A stretch of DNA of 64,000 nucleotides from Dillenia suffruticosa (lineage: Eukaryota; Streptophyta; Magnoliopsida; Dilleniales; Dilleniaceae), in the NCBI GenBank assembly GCA_033439265.1, contig JAVTVX010000030.1, positions 10,241,774-10,305,773 on the forward strand. Direction: 5' to 3'. The translations under genes and the position numbers were made by a program. Positions 35,553 through 46,369 of this stretch are shown here, in pieces; positions within the stretch are counted from its first letter, which is position 1; every line of letters starts with the position of its first letter. The notes beneath the pieces are model-generated. The model saw only the letters and a list, made by a program, of their open reading frames with translations, ran no database searches and was not told where the DNA came from.

Positions 35553-36243
35553 ATGTCTCCACCGTTGCTCGGTATGGAGGAAGAACGGCAGAGCAACGTC
35601 TCTGTTGGGGCTTCTTCTGCCTCTCTTGATTGTCTTTCCCGGACTGGATCGGGGTTAAAAGAAAGCAATTACCTGGGATTATCAGATTGTTCTTCTGTGG
35701 GCAGCTCCACGGTTTCAAGCTCGGCCGAGGGGAATAAAGATGGTCTTAATCACAGGGCTACTGAGTTGAGGCTTGGTCTTCCTGGGTCCCAATCTCCAGA
35801 AAGAGATTCCGAGTTATGCCTTTTGTCATCAGCTAAACTTGATGAGAAGCACCTCTTTCCTTTGCTCCCCTCTAAAGAGGGGATTAGCTCATCACCGCAG
35901 AAAACTGTGATATCAGGGAATAAAAGAGGATTTTCAGACACGGTGGATGGTTTCTCTGAGATAAAAAATGCCATTTTTACTAAAGGAAATTGGATGTTCA
36001 ATGCAAAGGGGGCTGATTTTGAAACTCAACAATCTGTCGGACAAGGGAAGCTTCGTGTTAATTCGGGAATTAATGTGATGCTAGCTACAAGGCCTACCCC
36101 AAACTCTAGGGTGAGAGCCTTTTCTATGAATGAGTATTTTGGCCCTCAGACAGCTATGGCGAAACAATAGCCGCAGTGCTCCTGTAGCCAAGGCACAAGT
36201 AGTTGGTTGGCCTCCTATCAGATCATCCAGGAAGAACTCATTT
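35553..36243 (+). pseudogene. IAA9-like: Captured Aux/IAA (IAA8/IAA9-type) fragment: domains I and II only
   Basis: ATG at 35553 opens a 205-codon frame. It has the IAA8/IAA9 N-terminus (NYLGLSDCSSVGSSTVSS), domain I TELRLGLPGSQSPER with the LxLxL repressor motif that recruits TOPLESS, and NKRGFSDTVDGFSE. A one-base shift near 36160-36170 ends this frame at a TAG. The next frame carries domain II, AKAQVVGWPPIRSSRKN (about 36185-36238), whose GWPPI core is the auxin-dependent degron bound by TIR1/AFB receptors. After KNS the sequence changes to gagaga-rich MULE DNA. Domains III/IV (PB1), needed to pair with ARF proteins, are absent. No clear intron remains between domains I and II, which may mean capture from a spliced copy, though I cannot prove it. 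The protein as encoded would be a truncated repressor-motif peptide; a pseudogene is most likely. Confidence 0.85.
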
Positions 36244-36364
36244 TTTCCCAGTGAGAGAGAGGAGAGAAGAGAGAGAAAGGGGGAAGGGAGGAGAGAGAAG
36301 TTTTTTTTTGTGAGAGAAGAAAGAAGACAGAGAAAGCGGGAGGAGATGAGAGAGAGAAAAGTGT

Positions 36365-36603
36365 GTTTAATGTTCATGCCACGTCATCTGACACGGCAAT
36401 AATAGTCAACAACTTCTTGCCAGGTCGCCTCTATATCATCTGTTCAACTAAATCTGCATATAACGGGCAACGTGACATCGTTACTAATAAAAACACTAAC
36501 AAATGATTTTTAAAATTTAGGTATTCAATCATAATATTTTGAAATTTATGGATAAATTTATAAATTCATAGTAAAGTTTAAGTATTTAACAAGTTATTAA
36601 CTC
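36365..36603 (-). repeat. Right terminal inverted repeat of the Pack-MULE
   Basis: Reverse complement partner of 34811-35060. It ends on the plus strand with ttattaactc at 36603. The next nine bases are the second target duplication copy. Confidence 0.75.
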
Positions 36604-36612
36604 CGTCTCTAA
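36604..36612. repeat. Target site duplication of MULE, right
   Basis: cgtctctaa, one mismatch to the left copy at 34802-34810. Confidence 0.7.
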
Positions 36613-36984
36613 AGTTGTCACTAAGTTTCACGCCACCTTGTGTAGAAACCTAGTGATAACTCTTGTGACACGCTTTGAAGTTGCTTAGTTTAGCAACACA
36701 GTACATCATTGGTATTGTGCTGTATTCTAGGACTGTTGGTGCTATGAGTGGTCTAGGCTCTATGAAATTTGCAGGTTAGTCGTGTTTGGTGGGGAGGTTG
36801 GAGTACTTCTTAGTACAGAGCATCCACGTCCAATGTGCTAAGTTGCCTCGCTAGAGAAGTAATCGATGGAATAGAAAAGGCTAAGTTGCCTCGCTAGAGA
36901 AGTAATCGATGGAATAGAAAAGGATGGAGAAGGATAGAGCAAATTGAACCTGCCTTTGTTAGGTTTTACAAAGATCAATAGCCT
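36613..36984. repeat. Repeat DNA after the MULE, with perfect 43-bp tandem duplication
   Basis: 36616-36705 resembles 34711-34795 on the other side of the MULE (shared blocks gtcac-aagt-tcac, cttgtg, ctagtgat-actctt), so the MULE sits between two units of an older repeat. Further on, a 43-bp unit starting ctaagttgcc is exactly duplicated at 36838-36880 and 36881-36923. No coding signal. Confidence 0.65.
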
Positions 36985-37345
36985 AATATAATATGGAGGT
37001 GATGTAATCTAATGAGTCATTGGCATCCTTTGGCCTTAATTCTCATGATGGAGAAGATAAGAAAAACTCTCTGATTTTTACTCAATAACTTTCTGCTTAA
37101 TATTTCTGTTTCTTACAATGGTAAAGGGACGCCCTATTTATAGATGGGACGTGGGAGGTTAAGTCCTCCTTACACAATTCGTTGCATTCCAAAGGATTAT
37201 TGACATTAATGATTCCTAATAATAACTAATAACTCTTATTAACTACTATTAACTAATAATAACTATTTGAACCGTTACATACATATTCATATGTCCTAAT
37301 TTATAATAGTAGTTATTGTATGGATGACTTATAGTCTTTCAGCTT
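36985..37345 (-). repeat. LTR-like sequence with minus-strand TATA motif
   Basis: Contains ctataaataggg on the minus strand (about 37132-37143), followed downstream by a leader-like pyrimidine/purine mix, the same arrangement as in the LTRs at 54789-57423. Short repeats of taataactaat lie upstream of the TATA motif. No paired LTR or target duplication was found, so it may be a solo LTR or an LTR fragment. Tentative. Confidence 0.3.
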
Positions 37346-39770
37346 CGGTACATTATGTTGTGCCCTGGCACTGGATTACTAAGTTGTGACATTGGCTTGC
37401 TACATGTTGGCTCGTGCGCTGGTGCGTGTTGGCTCGTGCAGTGGCCTATTCCCTCGAGCCATGTCTCTATTTCTTAAAGCAAACGGTCTATTTCTTGGAG
37501 TAATGACACTTTTACTTGTTTCTCTTTACTTGCTAACTCATTTGCTTGTGGTTCCTTGACCTTATGCTCCTACTCACCTTGTGCTAAGCCATGATAGTGC
37601 GCTGCATAACCTTCTTCATGTTGTGGCTTATGCTGGTGCATTATTGGTCACGCCTCTTCATGCAATGGTGCCTCTTGGCATGATCTGCTTGGAATCTTTA
37701 CATGTTGTGGCCTTACTTCACGTGTTTCTTGCACATACTCTTGTGCAGGCTGCTCGTGCAATTGTGCAGGCTATGATGGTGTCTCCTCGCATGGTATGAT
37801 TCATGTCTCTTCGAGCAATAGCATTGTTGCTTGTGTCTTTGCATGTGCACTTGCTTTCTGACCTTCCCTAGAGATCTTTGATTGCTGGTTGCTTGATGTT
37901 GCATGAAAGGTTGTGACCATTGGCTTGTCTTGAGATTGCATACATTTGTTCGTGTGAAACTCCATAAAATTAAATTTGATATTTTTAGAAAAATAAAATT
38001 TAAAATCAATGTATTTAAGGAGAAAAAATGTAACTAAATTTATTTGTCTCACAACATTTTCTCTCTAATTTTTTACGCCATGCCAAATAAGACATTTCTT
38101 TACCCATAAGAGAAAATAAAAAATATTATGGGAGTAACATTTATTCCATAAAATATTGTCTTTGTTATTTTTCTGTCTTAAAATTTTCCTGTTGCGTTCC
38201 ACCTGTTCTTGGTGAAAAAGCGGTTTCTGTGGGGCCTGGACATTGTTTTGGGTCTCTTACTCATTTACTCTTTCTACGGTGAAATTATTGTGTAATTTCT
38301 TGAAATATTATAATGCTGAAATGTTAACTAAAGCAAAAATAGGACTTCACATTTCAAAAACCTAAGAGAAAAGTTATTTCAAAAGTTCAAGGAAAAAGTA
38401 CAAAAATGCCCCCTTAACTATAGACAAAATATTAAAAAAAAAATACCATAATATCCCATCAAGTGAGAAAACCTCCAACTTAAACCCTTCTATCCGCATT
38501 CCGTTATTTTCTTCTAATAAAAAATAAAAATAATGTTAAAATAATCGAAAGATAAAAACTTTAAAAATAGATAAATTTAAAAAATTAAAAAAGGAAGACA
38601 GAAAGTTTTCTTCTCTCATTACACTACATAAAGAGAGAGAATGATAAGAGATAGATAAGTTGCTTACAGGTTTTGTTGTCAAGATATTTGAATCCATTTA
38701 TATGTTAAGTTTCTATCATCTGAGATAATAGAATCGGTTTGAAGTCTAAACAAAAACTGAGATTTCTGAGGTGAATTTTATGTTAAGTGAAGATACTTTG
38801 TTATTGTTATTGTTAATGGTAGATGGAGAAACTTCAAAATTTAGAGTAGTTGATGATTTTTGAGGTGATTTAAAGCCCTTAATATGTTGAAAGGGTTGAA
38901 ACATGACACTTTATAGCTTGATTTGAAAAAATTAAAGCTTGTCAACAGCATTAATGGCGTATGAGTCGGGAGAAAGAAATTTGTAATAAAAGCATGTTAA
39001 TGTTTGAAAATAAGTTTTATGATCATTATAATGCTCAAGTGTTCGAGAATACATAGATTCATGCTTCAATTTGAAGGAAGGATACCTCATAGCAGATGGA
39101 AATTTTTCTGCAATCACCATTAAAGGCAGATTTCGTTGAAATTTGTGAAATTGAAAGTATACTGTGGTTTTTGAGAATGTAGAGATGATTTTTGTACTTA
39201 AACATTGAACAAATCCTTGAGTTTCTCAAGAAACTCTGAGGAGAGAAAAAGGTATAGAGAAAGAGAGCAGGCTCTAGTCTTGGAAGGAGAAGAGGAAATG
39301 GCAGTGCATGTCCACAAAGGATAAGACAAAGAAAACAAGCTTTAACATTATCATTCAATCTCACCATCTCTGTTCCAGATTCCATCGGTCGCCATCAATT
39401 CAATTTCATTGCCTTTTGGAAGAGAAACATATTGAAAGAGAGAGAGAACTCTATGTTGCCTTTTGTGCACCGAGTGTAGAGTCAAGAGAACATAACTAAC
39501 TGGTAGCCTTTATGATGTATGTATAGTCTGCATGCACAGCAAGTCTCATACATCACTCAGGTGTAGAAACCCTAATTTCCTTATGAAAGTGTTCCAAGAT
39601 TACGGGACTCATGGTAAAAGATTTTCAAAAGATTTAGAATCTTACTAGTCAGGAAAAGTTCAAGTGGTTATAGAGATTCCTTTCCTTATCAGTGACAGTT
39701 AAGGTCTCCTTCGTAATTACAAAATGTTATTTCTACAATTTAAAAAAGGTGAATATTATTTTAGTTAATC
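37346..39770. other. No recognisable gene
   Basis: 37380-37990 has loosely repeated phrases (ttggctcgtgc, catgttgtgg) that may be decayed retroelement DNA. 38000-39770 is AT-rich. The open frame on the minus strand at 39059-39385 and the small frame at 37581-37799 match no family I recognise and lack splice or start context that would support them. Confidence 0.35.
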
Positions 39771-41058
39771 AAATAGTTACACTGAGCACCAAGAGGGTGC
39801 TTTCCCAAGGATCTAACCAATCAGATGGCTAACCAAGAAGGATCATGTTGATAGGCACTGAGAGAGTGAACCGTGTCTACCTAACTAGGAGATACATCCC
39901 ATATTGATGACACATTTTGATGTGTCCCGCCTTGCCGAATTGTGGGCTTGACGAATCCGAAGATTATGGGTCTTTGGATCATGCTCCATCACTTGTCCTC
40001 CACTTTTAGCATCGTTCCAAAGGAAGAGCTTTAGGAGTAGTATTAAATTGATAAGAATTCAAAAATATGCTAGTACGGTACATTAAATGCGGTATTGTCA
40101 GTATCATCATTTGGCATTAGGGGTAGAGTTAACGTAGTACTAATTAGGAAGTTCGAAAAGGCACGAAGCATTATGGGCAAGTGGAAAAGGCATAATGGGG
40201 AGGCATTGTGGTTATTAAATGATCAACATTCATCCGAATTTATTGGGATTTTGATGCTACGGTTTCCTCACTCCAGCTATATATATATCACAATAGGTGG
40301 TTGGGTTAGGGAAAGAACAAAGCCATTTAGGAAGGTCAAAAGCTTAAACAAATTTTTAGCTTTTCATGGGTTTGGCGTTCAAGGGTGGTGTGGCAAAACA
40401 ATCCGTAGGTGCAAGGCTCTATCAGTGAAGGAACAGTAGGTACAAGGTTCTGTCATGATAGCGGGAAAGTAATAGTCCGCTATTGTGATGGGTTTATGTC
40501 GGCGGGTTTCATTTGGTTTCTTGCAACTCATCATTACTCTTACGCTCCTTAATTCCTAGGGCATAGTCTAGTGACCTATGAGAGCCATTTTTATTTTCTC
40601 ACTCCAACTTCTATTTAGCATCAAGTTGCTTTTCTAGTTTTAGTATCTTATTGGATGCTAAACTATGGTCATTCGAGGGACCGTTTAAGAACATTGGATG
40701 GCTCGACAAAAGGAAGAAAGGAAGTTTCAAAGGGGTAATTTGTCTGGGAAGGTAAAGGGGTTTGTCAGGACACTCCTTCGTTGGCGTAACCTATTCAAGA
40801 TAAATATATAAAAGTAACCCTTCTACTTGGTTGTATTCGACTATGTACTCTAAGGTATGCTGATTGCTTTGAAATAAAAAATTCTTGTAACTTACTTGTT
40901 AATCTTGTTATTGTAGAGAAAGGACCGCCTTGTACATTCGATCTGAAAGGAGTGCCACCGAGGGAGTGATTTAAATGGTGAGATAATGGGTCAGTTGAGT
41001 TGCCATAGCCAAAATAGTAGTTCTAATGACTTGTTCAATCGTCGGATTTGGTGATAGT
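39771..41058. mobile_element. Decayed retroelement DNA, probably the same Tat-type gypsy as 43975-45190
   Basis: The phrase gagagagtgaaccgtgtcta with gatgacacattttgatgtg (39857-39930) matches gagagggtcgtgtcta with gacgacacgtttcaatgtg at 44065-44125. The two sides are separated only by the solo LTR at 41059-43974. A tatatatata motif at about 40279 could be an LTR promoter. The frame 40095-40439 shows no known domain. Confidence 0.3.
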
Positions 41059-43974
41059 TGTCACGCCCCGAACCGGAGTCGTGAACAGCCGTCCGTTGCC
41101 CTGAATGCCGACTGTATTTTTACAAAAAATCTGTTAGAACCTTCCTATAAATAGGAGGTCTCCCATGTATAAATAAACCTGTATAATTTAAAATTGTCCT
41201 CTGAATAAAATAAAATGGTCATCCCGACCTTACAACAACTCACCAACCACAGCAGATATCCAGAATAACGTTAGGCTAAATAAATTATCAACAATCCTAG
41301 TCACAAACCTCTACTGTCATGCCCAATTAGAGTATGAGCAGCCGCCACATTTTTTATACAATTTACAACTAATTTTCCCAAATTAATGTTCAAACACTAC
41401 AATTTGCCTCAATACAAATGAAATATGAGAGTTTCGTAAATAAATGTACATAAATTATACAGTCAATCCCATAATAAATACACGGTCAACTATGGACTCC
41501 AAGGTCAAGACCTCACAGGGTCGAAAATAAAATGCGGAGCTCATATCTCAACTTAATTTAAATCTCACCGTCGAAAAACACTCAAATCAGCCAATGAGCT
41601 ACCAAATCCTCTAGAGCCGAAGCGTCACTCTAGCATGATAATCCTGTCTGAGGAGAGAAAGAAGAGGGGTGAGTATTAAGGAAAATACCCAGTGAGTGAG
41701 GGGATTAATCTCAAGTACTTATAGTGTAGATGAATATTGGAGTGTCAAATAATATCATTCATAACCAATAATTCAAATTTTACAGTAAATCATGATATGT
41801 TCACTAAAATGAACTCATTTAATCATTCACACGATAACATATATATATGCATCCATTTAAAATCAAGTAAATCATAGAGTAAGCCGAAAGGATCCTGGCA
41901 AAGGTCAACCATGACCAAGGACAGACGTATCGGGGGTTTTATTATGCAAAGAGTTTTCAAAAGTAGCTCTCTACCCCGATGTTGGTCATGGGGCTTAGCC
42001 CTTGCTTATCCAGACTCGTTAATAGGTCACCGCCCGGTGCTAGACAGTGGTGTCACACACGTCCTCCCCCAATGTGGATTCAATCAGCAGTGCCTACAGC
42101 CATATAAACTGACGTTTGTGGATACCTTCTGTAGAAACGTATCCGGTCAATCCGTGCTTCTACAAACGCCCTTTGTAGCTACGGAATCAATAAAATAATA
42201 CCATATCATCATATCAACTCAAGCTAGTAGGCATCCAACTCAAATAACCAAATCATCTTATCATATCCTCAAAATAATTCAAATCGTATGCCAATATATT
42301 TTATCGAAATCATTTAAATTTAACAAATCAATACAATGGTAGAATAGAAAACGTTTCATTTCTCAAATCATGGTACAATTTCATTTTATTTCAAATATGG
42401 ATGCATAATCGTAGAAAATATAAGTACGACACTCCACTAATCACAAAATAGATTTGAATTTCAATTCTATACGTCGAAACAATACATATCAAAAGCATAT
42501 TTTATTAAAAATACGATAAAATCAGGTTTCACTATTTCATACAAGAGATTAGGGTTTCACTCACATTTTAGGGAGGGTAGTCACTCCTTATTTCCAAAAT
42601 CAAACTAAATCGACTTCTCGAATCTCCAAGAAAGTCAATCTAATCAGATTATCACAATTGTCATCAAATTTTTAATTATTCTTAGAGTTTATTATCTTTC
42701 CTAAGTTTGTATAAATCTTAATTTCTCAATTTATAAATATATACCAATATCATCAATTTCATTCCATTTATAAGTAAATAACCAAATCAAAATCAAGCTA
42801 AATTCAAATCTAAAACCGTTTAAAATAAAAAATAAGTCTAAAATACATAACTTTCCTACAAGTTAGAAAAATTTTCGAAAAATCATATACTTTTCAATTC
42901 TCCTCCGATTTTTTCAAACCATATGTTATTTTAAATGTATTGAAACCTAAATTTGATAAAATTTGTTTCAAATGTTGAAAAGATCGCATTTCTCTCATCT
43001 AGGGTTTTCTCGAAGCGCAACCTTCGTTCGAATATCTCTTCAACTACTCCAAAATCTGCAATACTCCCTATCAAGACAAGATTTATTAGGTAGGTTATAA
43101 ACACTTAGATTTAGATCAAAACCCTAAGTCAGTTACCTGTGTAGAGGTTTGTGGGCTCGCGGGTCAGCAAGCTAGCAGGCCGCAGTAGGCTTCGCGAGCC
43201 GCAGTGGGCTCGTGGGTTATGCGGGCTTCGCATGGGCTCGTGGGCTGGCACGTTCGCGGGTTGGTGCTCTCACGGGCTGAAGCATGCGCTCGCGAGATAG
43301 ACTGCAGTCGCGCGCTCGTGCGCAGAAGCACTCACGCGAGGAAGCTCGCGTTGCAGTGCGCACGCGCAGGGAAGATAGCGCTGCAGCGTGCTAGCGGATT
43401 AGTGCGTGTTCGTGCGCAGGCGTGCTTACACAGTGGTACGCTTGCGCAGTCGCGCGCTTGCGCTTGCGTTGTGGCGCACTGGCAGAAGGTCACACATTGT
43501 GGCGAGCTCACGCGAGGAGGATGACACTCGCGCTCGTGCAAGGAGGGTTGTGGTCGCGGAGGGAGGAGCAGTGGAGAGAGAGCGGCGAAGGGTGGCGATC
43601 GGTTGCGGCGGCGGCGGAGGAGGAAGAAGATGAGGCGGAGAGAGAAAAAAAGAGGAAGAGAGAGAGAGAGGGAGATAGATCAGGGCTAAAAGCCCTAATC
43701 TGATTTCGGTATGCTGCGTTTTGGTTCAAAACGTAGCACTCCTCTCCTTTTTTTTTATTACTCTTATTATATATATATATATATATATATATATTCATTT
43801 CACACTAAAATTCACGGATACGGCAAAAATTTAAAATATACCAAAAATTCAATTTACCCAAAAATCAAAAATCAAAATAAATAAAAATTTCTCTATATAT
43901 ATAACTGAGAAATATTTTTATTTAATTCCTAAATAGAAGTATAATAGTACGGACACCGCAGTGTCGGTGTTACA
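41059..43974 (-). repeat. Solo LTR of the gypsy family, with 5-bp target duplication
   Basis: Starts tgtcacgccccg at 41059 and ends gtcggtgttaca at 43974, the termini of the gypsy LTR family at 14930-25463. It is flanked on both sides by ATAGT (41054-41058 and 43975-43979). There is no internal region, so it is a solo LTR formed by LTR-LTR recombination after insertion. At 2916 bp it is shorter than the 3714-bp copy because the GC-rich minisatellite (43140-43560) is smaller. Internal blocks shared with the other copies include tgtcatgccc and gagcagccgccac. The orientation matches the other copies (transcript on the minus strand). The frames at 41911-42198 and 43204-43798 are not genes. Confidence 0.9.
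43712..43738. repeat. Inverted repeat inside solo LTR (hairpin, copy 3)
   Basis: Arms tgctgcgttttg and caaaacgtagca with a three-base spacer, 11 of 12 positions pairing. It sits at the same place in the LTR as the hairpins at 15865 and 22874 but has a different spacer and outer bases. Confidence 0.65.
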
Positions 43975-44299
43975 ATAGTTTTGGTGTGCCGAGAGGTTAG
44001 GATAGCATCTTGTTATCTTCGACAATTACTTCAACATGTTTTGATGCATTTAACCAAGTGAGAGGGTCGTGTCTACCCAGACGGGAATTGGTTCTTCCCT
44101 TATTGACGACACGTTTCAATGTGTTTAATCAAGTGAGTGGGTCATGTCTACATGAACCGGGGGGGGGGGGTTAGTTCCCTTATTGACATGTTTTGTTCTA
44201 TAGAGGAAAGAATAGCAAACTGAGATTTGTCAGGCGTGTAGGCCGAATCCGTAGGTTAACTTAATGGTCTTCAACTAATATGCTAAGTAAATAGTATTC
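43975..44299. other. Right flank of solo LTR, decayed retroelement DNA
   Basis: Begins with the second ATAGT target duplication copy. Contains two versions of the phrase aaccaagtgag-ggtc-tgtcta (44050 and 44126) and a run of g at 44159-44170. Read with 39771-41058 it appears to be older gypsy DNA into which the solo LTR family member inserted. Confidence 0.4.
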
Positions 44300-45190
44300 T
44301 CATTAATAAACAAATGTCAAAGTTAATAGAGATGATAAAAATAACTAGAGGTAGATTCGTAAGTTCTCTAGGCTTTATGCTCTTGATATGGCTGAATCGT
44401 CTAGGTAGTTGAGTCGGTACATCTATGGGCGAGCTACTAAGCGTATTTGATTGGGGTCTTCCCAATTAGATGCTAGCTTGCCCCCAGTTGACATTGACCA
44501 GTGGCTTCTACTATCTGGAGAACCAAATCCCTTGGTTTAAATGCTCTAGTTTTAACCCATCTTTTGTTATATCATGCCATTTGTTGCTGATAAGTAGCCA
44601 TTCGAGCAGACACGTCACTCCTAGTTTTGGCACAACTCCAGTCGTTCACATAATGTGGGCTCGTTCTGCTTAGACTCATATTGATCAACCGATGTGAGTG
44701 GATTCCTATCTCCACTGGTATTACTGTTTCGTAAATGTTGGTTAGGCTGAATAGTGTTTCTTCTGTTGCCCTTTGGGGTGTTGTTCGGTAGGCCTAGAGG
44801 ATGACATAGAGTTCATCTACCTAGTAATCTTTAACTTCGTATAATGCTACCATAATTCCCTTGTAGGATTGTTTGGTTCATTATTCAGCAAGGCCGTTAG
44901 CTTGTGGGTATACGACGGAGGTGAAGCGATACTGGATCTCTAGATTGTTATAGAAGTCCTAAAGACTCTTGTTATCAAACTATCTACATTGTCGGCTAGA
45001 AGGACATAAGGCACACCAAATTTGGTATTGATGAACGTCTATACAAAAGTCTGTATCTTGTCGGTCGTGATCTAGGCTAGTAGATTATCTTCTACCCACT
45101 TGGTAAAATAGTCGATTGCCCTGACTAGGAATTTTTACTGTCCAATAGTTGATGAAAATGGTCCAAAAATATCCATTCCCCACTTTGTGA
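44300..45190 (-). pseudogene. Tat-type Ty3/gypsy integrase remnant
   Basis: Read on the minus strand from 45190 down: WGMDIFGPFSSTIGQ, then FLVRAIDYFTKWVEDN (integrase core with its Asp), TFINTKFGVPYVLLADN (second Asp region), then after damage AYRTTPQRATEETLFSLT (44743-44794), VIPVEIGIHSHR and RMATYQQQMA. These phrases are typical of Tat/Athila-like gypsy integrases. Several stops and frame changes interrupt it. Only integrase is readable; RT and gag are not found nearby. The element is likely the host of the solo LTR insertion at 41059. Confidence 0.65.
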
Positions 45191-45977
45191 ATGGCCATGG
45201 GTTTGCTATTGGTTATGAATTTTTGGGAATAATACAAAATTTAGGCTTGCTATTGGTCATGAATTTTGTCGTTAGTAGGACAATAAAATCGGATGCAATA
45301 AAAGTAATGTAACCTTTAGTTCTAACTTCTCCAATAACTTTTACCTACTCTTGGACTAATAAAAAGATGGATTACTCGCAATTTTTTTTTTAAAAAAAAA
45401 GATGAATTGGTAAAAATTAGGTGAAATTTAAAAAAGAATTTAATAAAATGGGACAAAAAAATTAGAAAATTTCATTATAATGGGGAAAAATAAGTCGCAA
45501 TTTGAAAAAGTAGAAAAGGAGGATAAGAAACTAAAAAACAGGAAGGAGATGATCAATAGAGGACGAAAAAATGAAAAAAAAAATGATAAAAATTATAACA
45601 ATGATAAATATAATCTATTTCTCAAAAAGATAATAATTATTTAACAAAAACCGTGTTTATATTTTAAATTAGAACATTAAAAACGATAACTGGGCAAATG
45701 TATACAAATAGAATATTTCCAGTTCACATGCTACAAATGTTGCTGGTGCTTTTCTGGGTGTTTCCAAAAAATGTTCTATATTGATTAGTTGAATCAGTTA
45801 AATTAAAAATAGAATTTTTTTTTTATGATATACATAAAATATTGAATTTGATAAATTATATAAAAAAAAAAGGTAGAAAGGTAAAAATTTCTTTCCGCTA
45901 AACTTTGTACTTTTGTTGTTATCTTTAAGTTTTATCTTTTATTTATATAATATTTTATACTATAATTATAAAAGGAT
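45191..45977. other. AT-rich interval, no gene seen
   Basis: Very AT-rich with A-runs (45390-45600). It ends in the copia target site. No coding or RNA signal. Confidence 0.4.
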
Positions 45978-45982
45978 ATTAT

Positions 45983-46208
45983 TATTATAAAATATTGAGA
46001 AATAGAAGATATTTAAAGAGAATGAAAGAAAAATAATTTTATTTCATTGTTTTCTTATTTTTTTTCTTTTTTTTTTCTCAAAAACTAAAAGTTGTCATAT
46101 TATTAAAGAGTAACCCAAAAACCAATGGTTATTCTTGAATATGATCATCCATTCGAAAAGTCACTCATATGAATAGATATCAACAATAAATGCATATAAT
46201 TTATAACA
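45983..46208 (-). repeat. 3-prime LTR of copia element
   Basis: Starts tattataaaatattgag and ends aatttataaca on the plus strand. It matches 51557-51789 closely, with differences in the poly-T part. On the minus strand it begins TGTTATAAATT. Confidence 0.85.
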
Positions 46209-46369
46209 CTTTCGCTTGGATGTCTATTATATAAAGAATATGTCTCGTTAAAAGTTTATTAGGGAAAAACCTAATGGGAAACAAAAACCCTAGTGAAGGA
46301 AAATGAGTACATCCTTCTTTATATATGTATTATGTATTTCGATACAATACTCCCCCTGTCAAAGATATC

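Larger units (their letters stand above)
34811..36603. mobile_element. Pack-MULE carrying an Aux/IAA gene fragment
   Basis: Both ends are long inverted repeats. The left end starts cagttaattatttgttaag. The right end, read on the minus strand, starts gagttaataacttgttaaa, and similarity continues for more than 200 bp (shared blocks aaactttacta, tttcaaaata, aatacctaaa, agtaacga-gtca) and on into matching ctctct-rich DNA. A 9-bp near-perfect target duplication flanks it. It is 1793 bp long and has no transposase. Its core (about 35290-36245) is a host Aux/IAA gene fragment. Small Mutator-like elements with captured host sequence are called Pack-MULEs. TIR divergence suggests it is not recent. Confidence 0.8.

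Noticed and set aside
39059..39385. 108-codon minus-strand frame
   Set aside because: No family likeness, no start context and no neighbouring exons could be supported.
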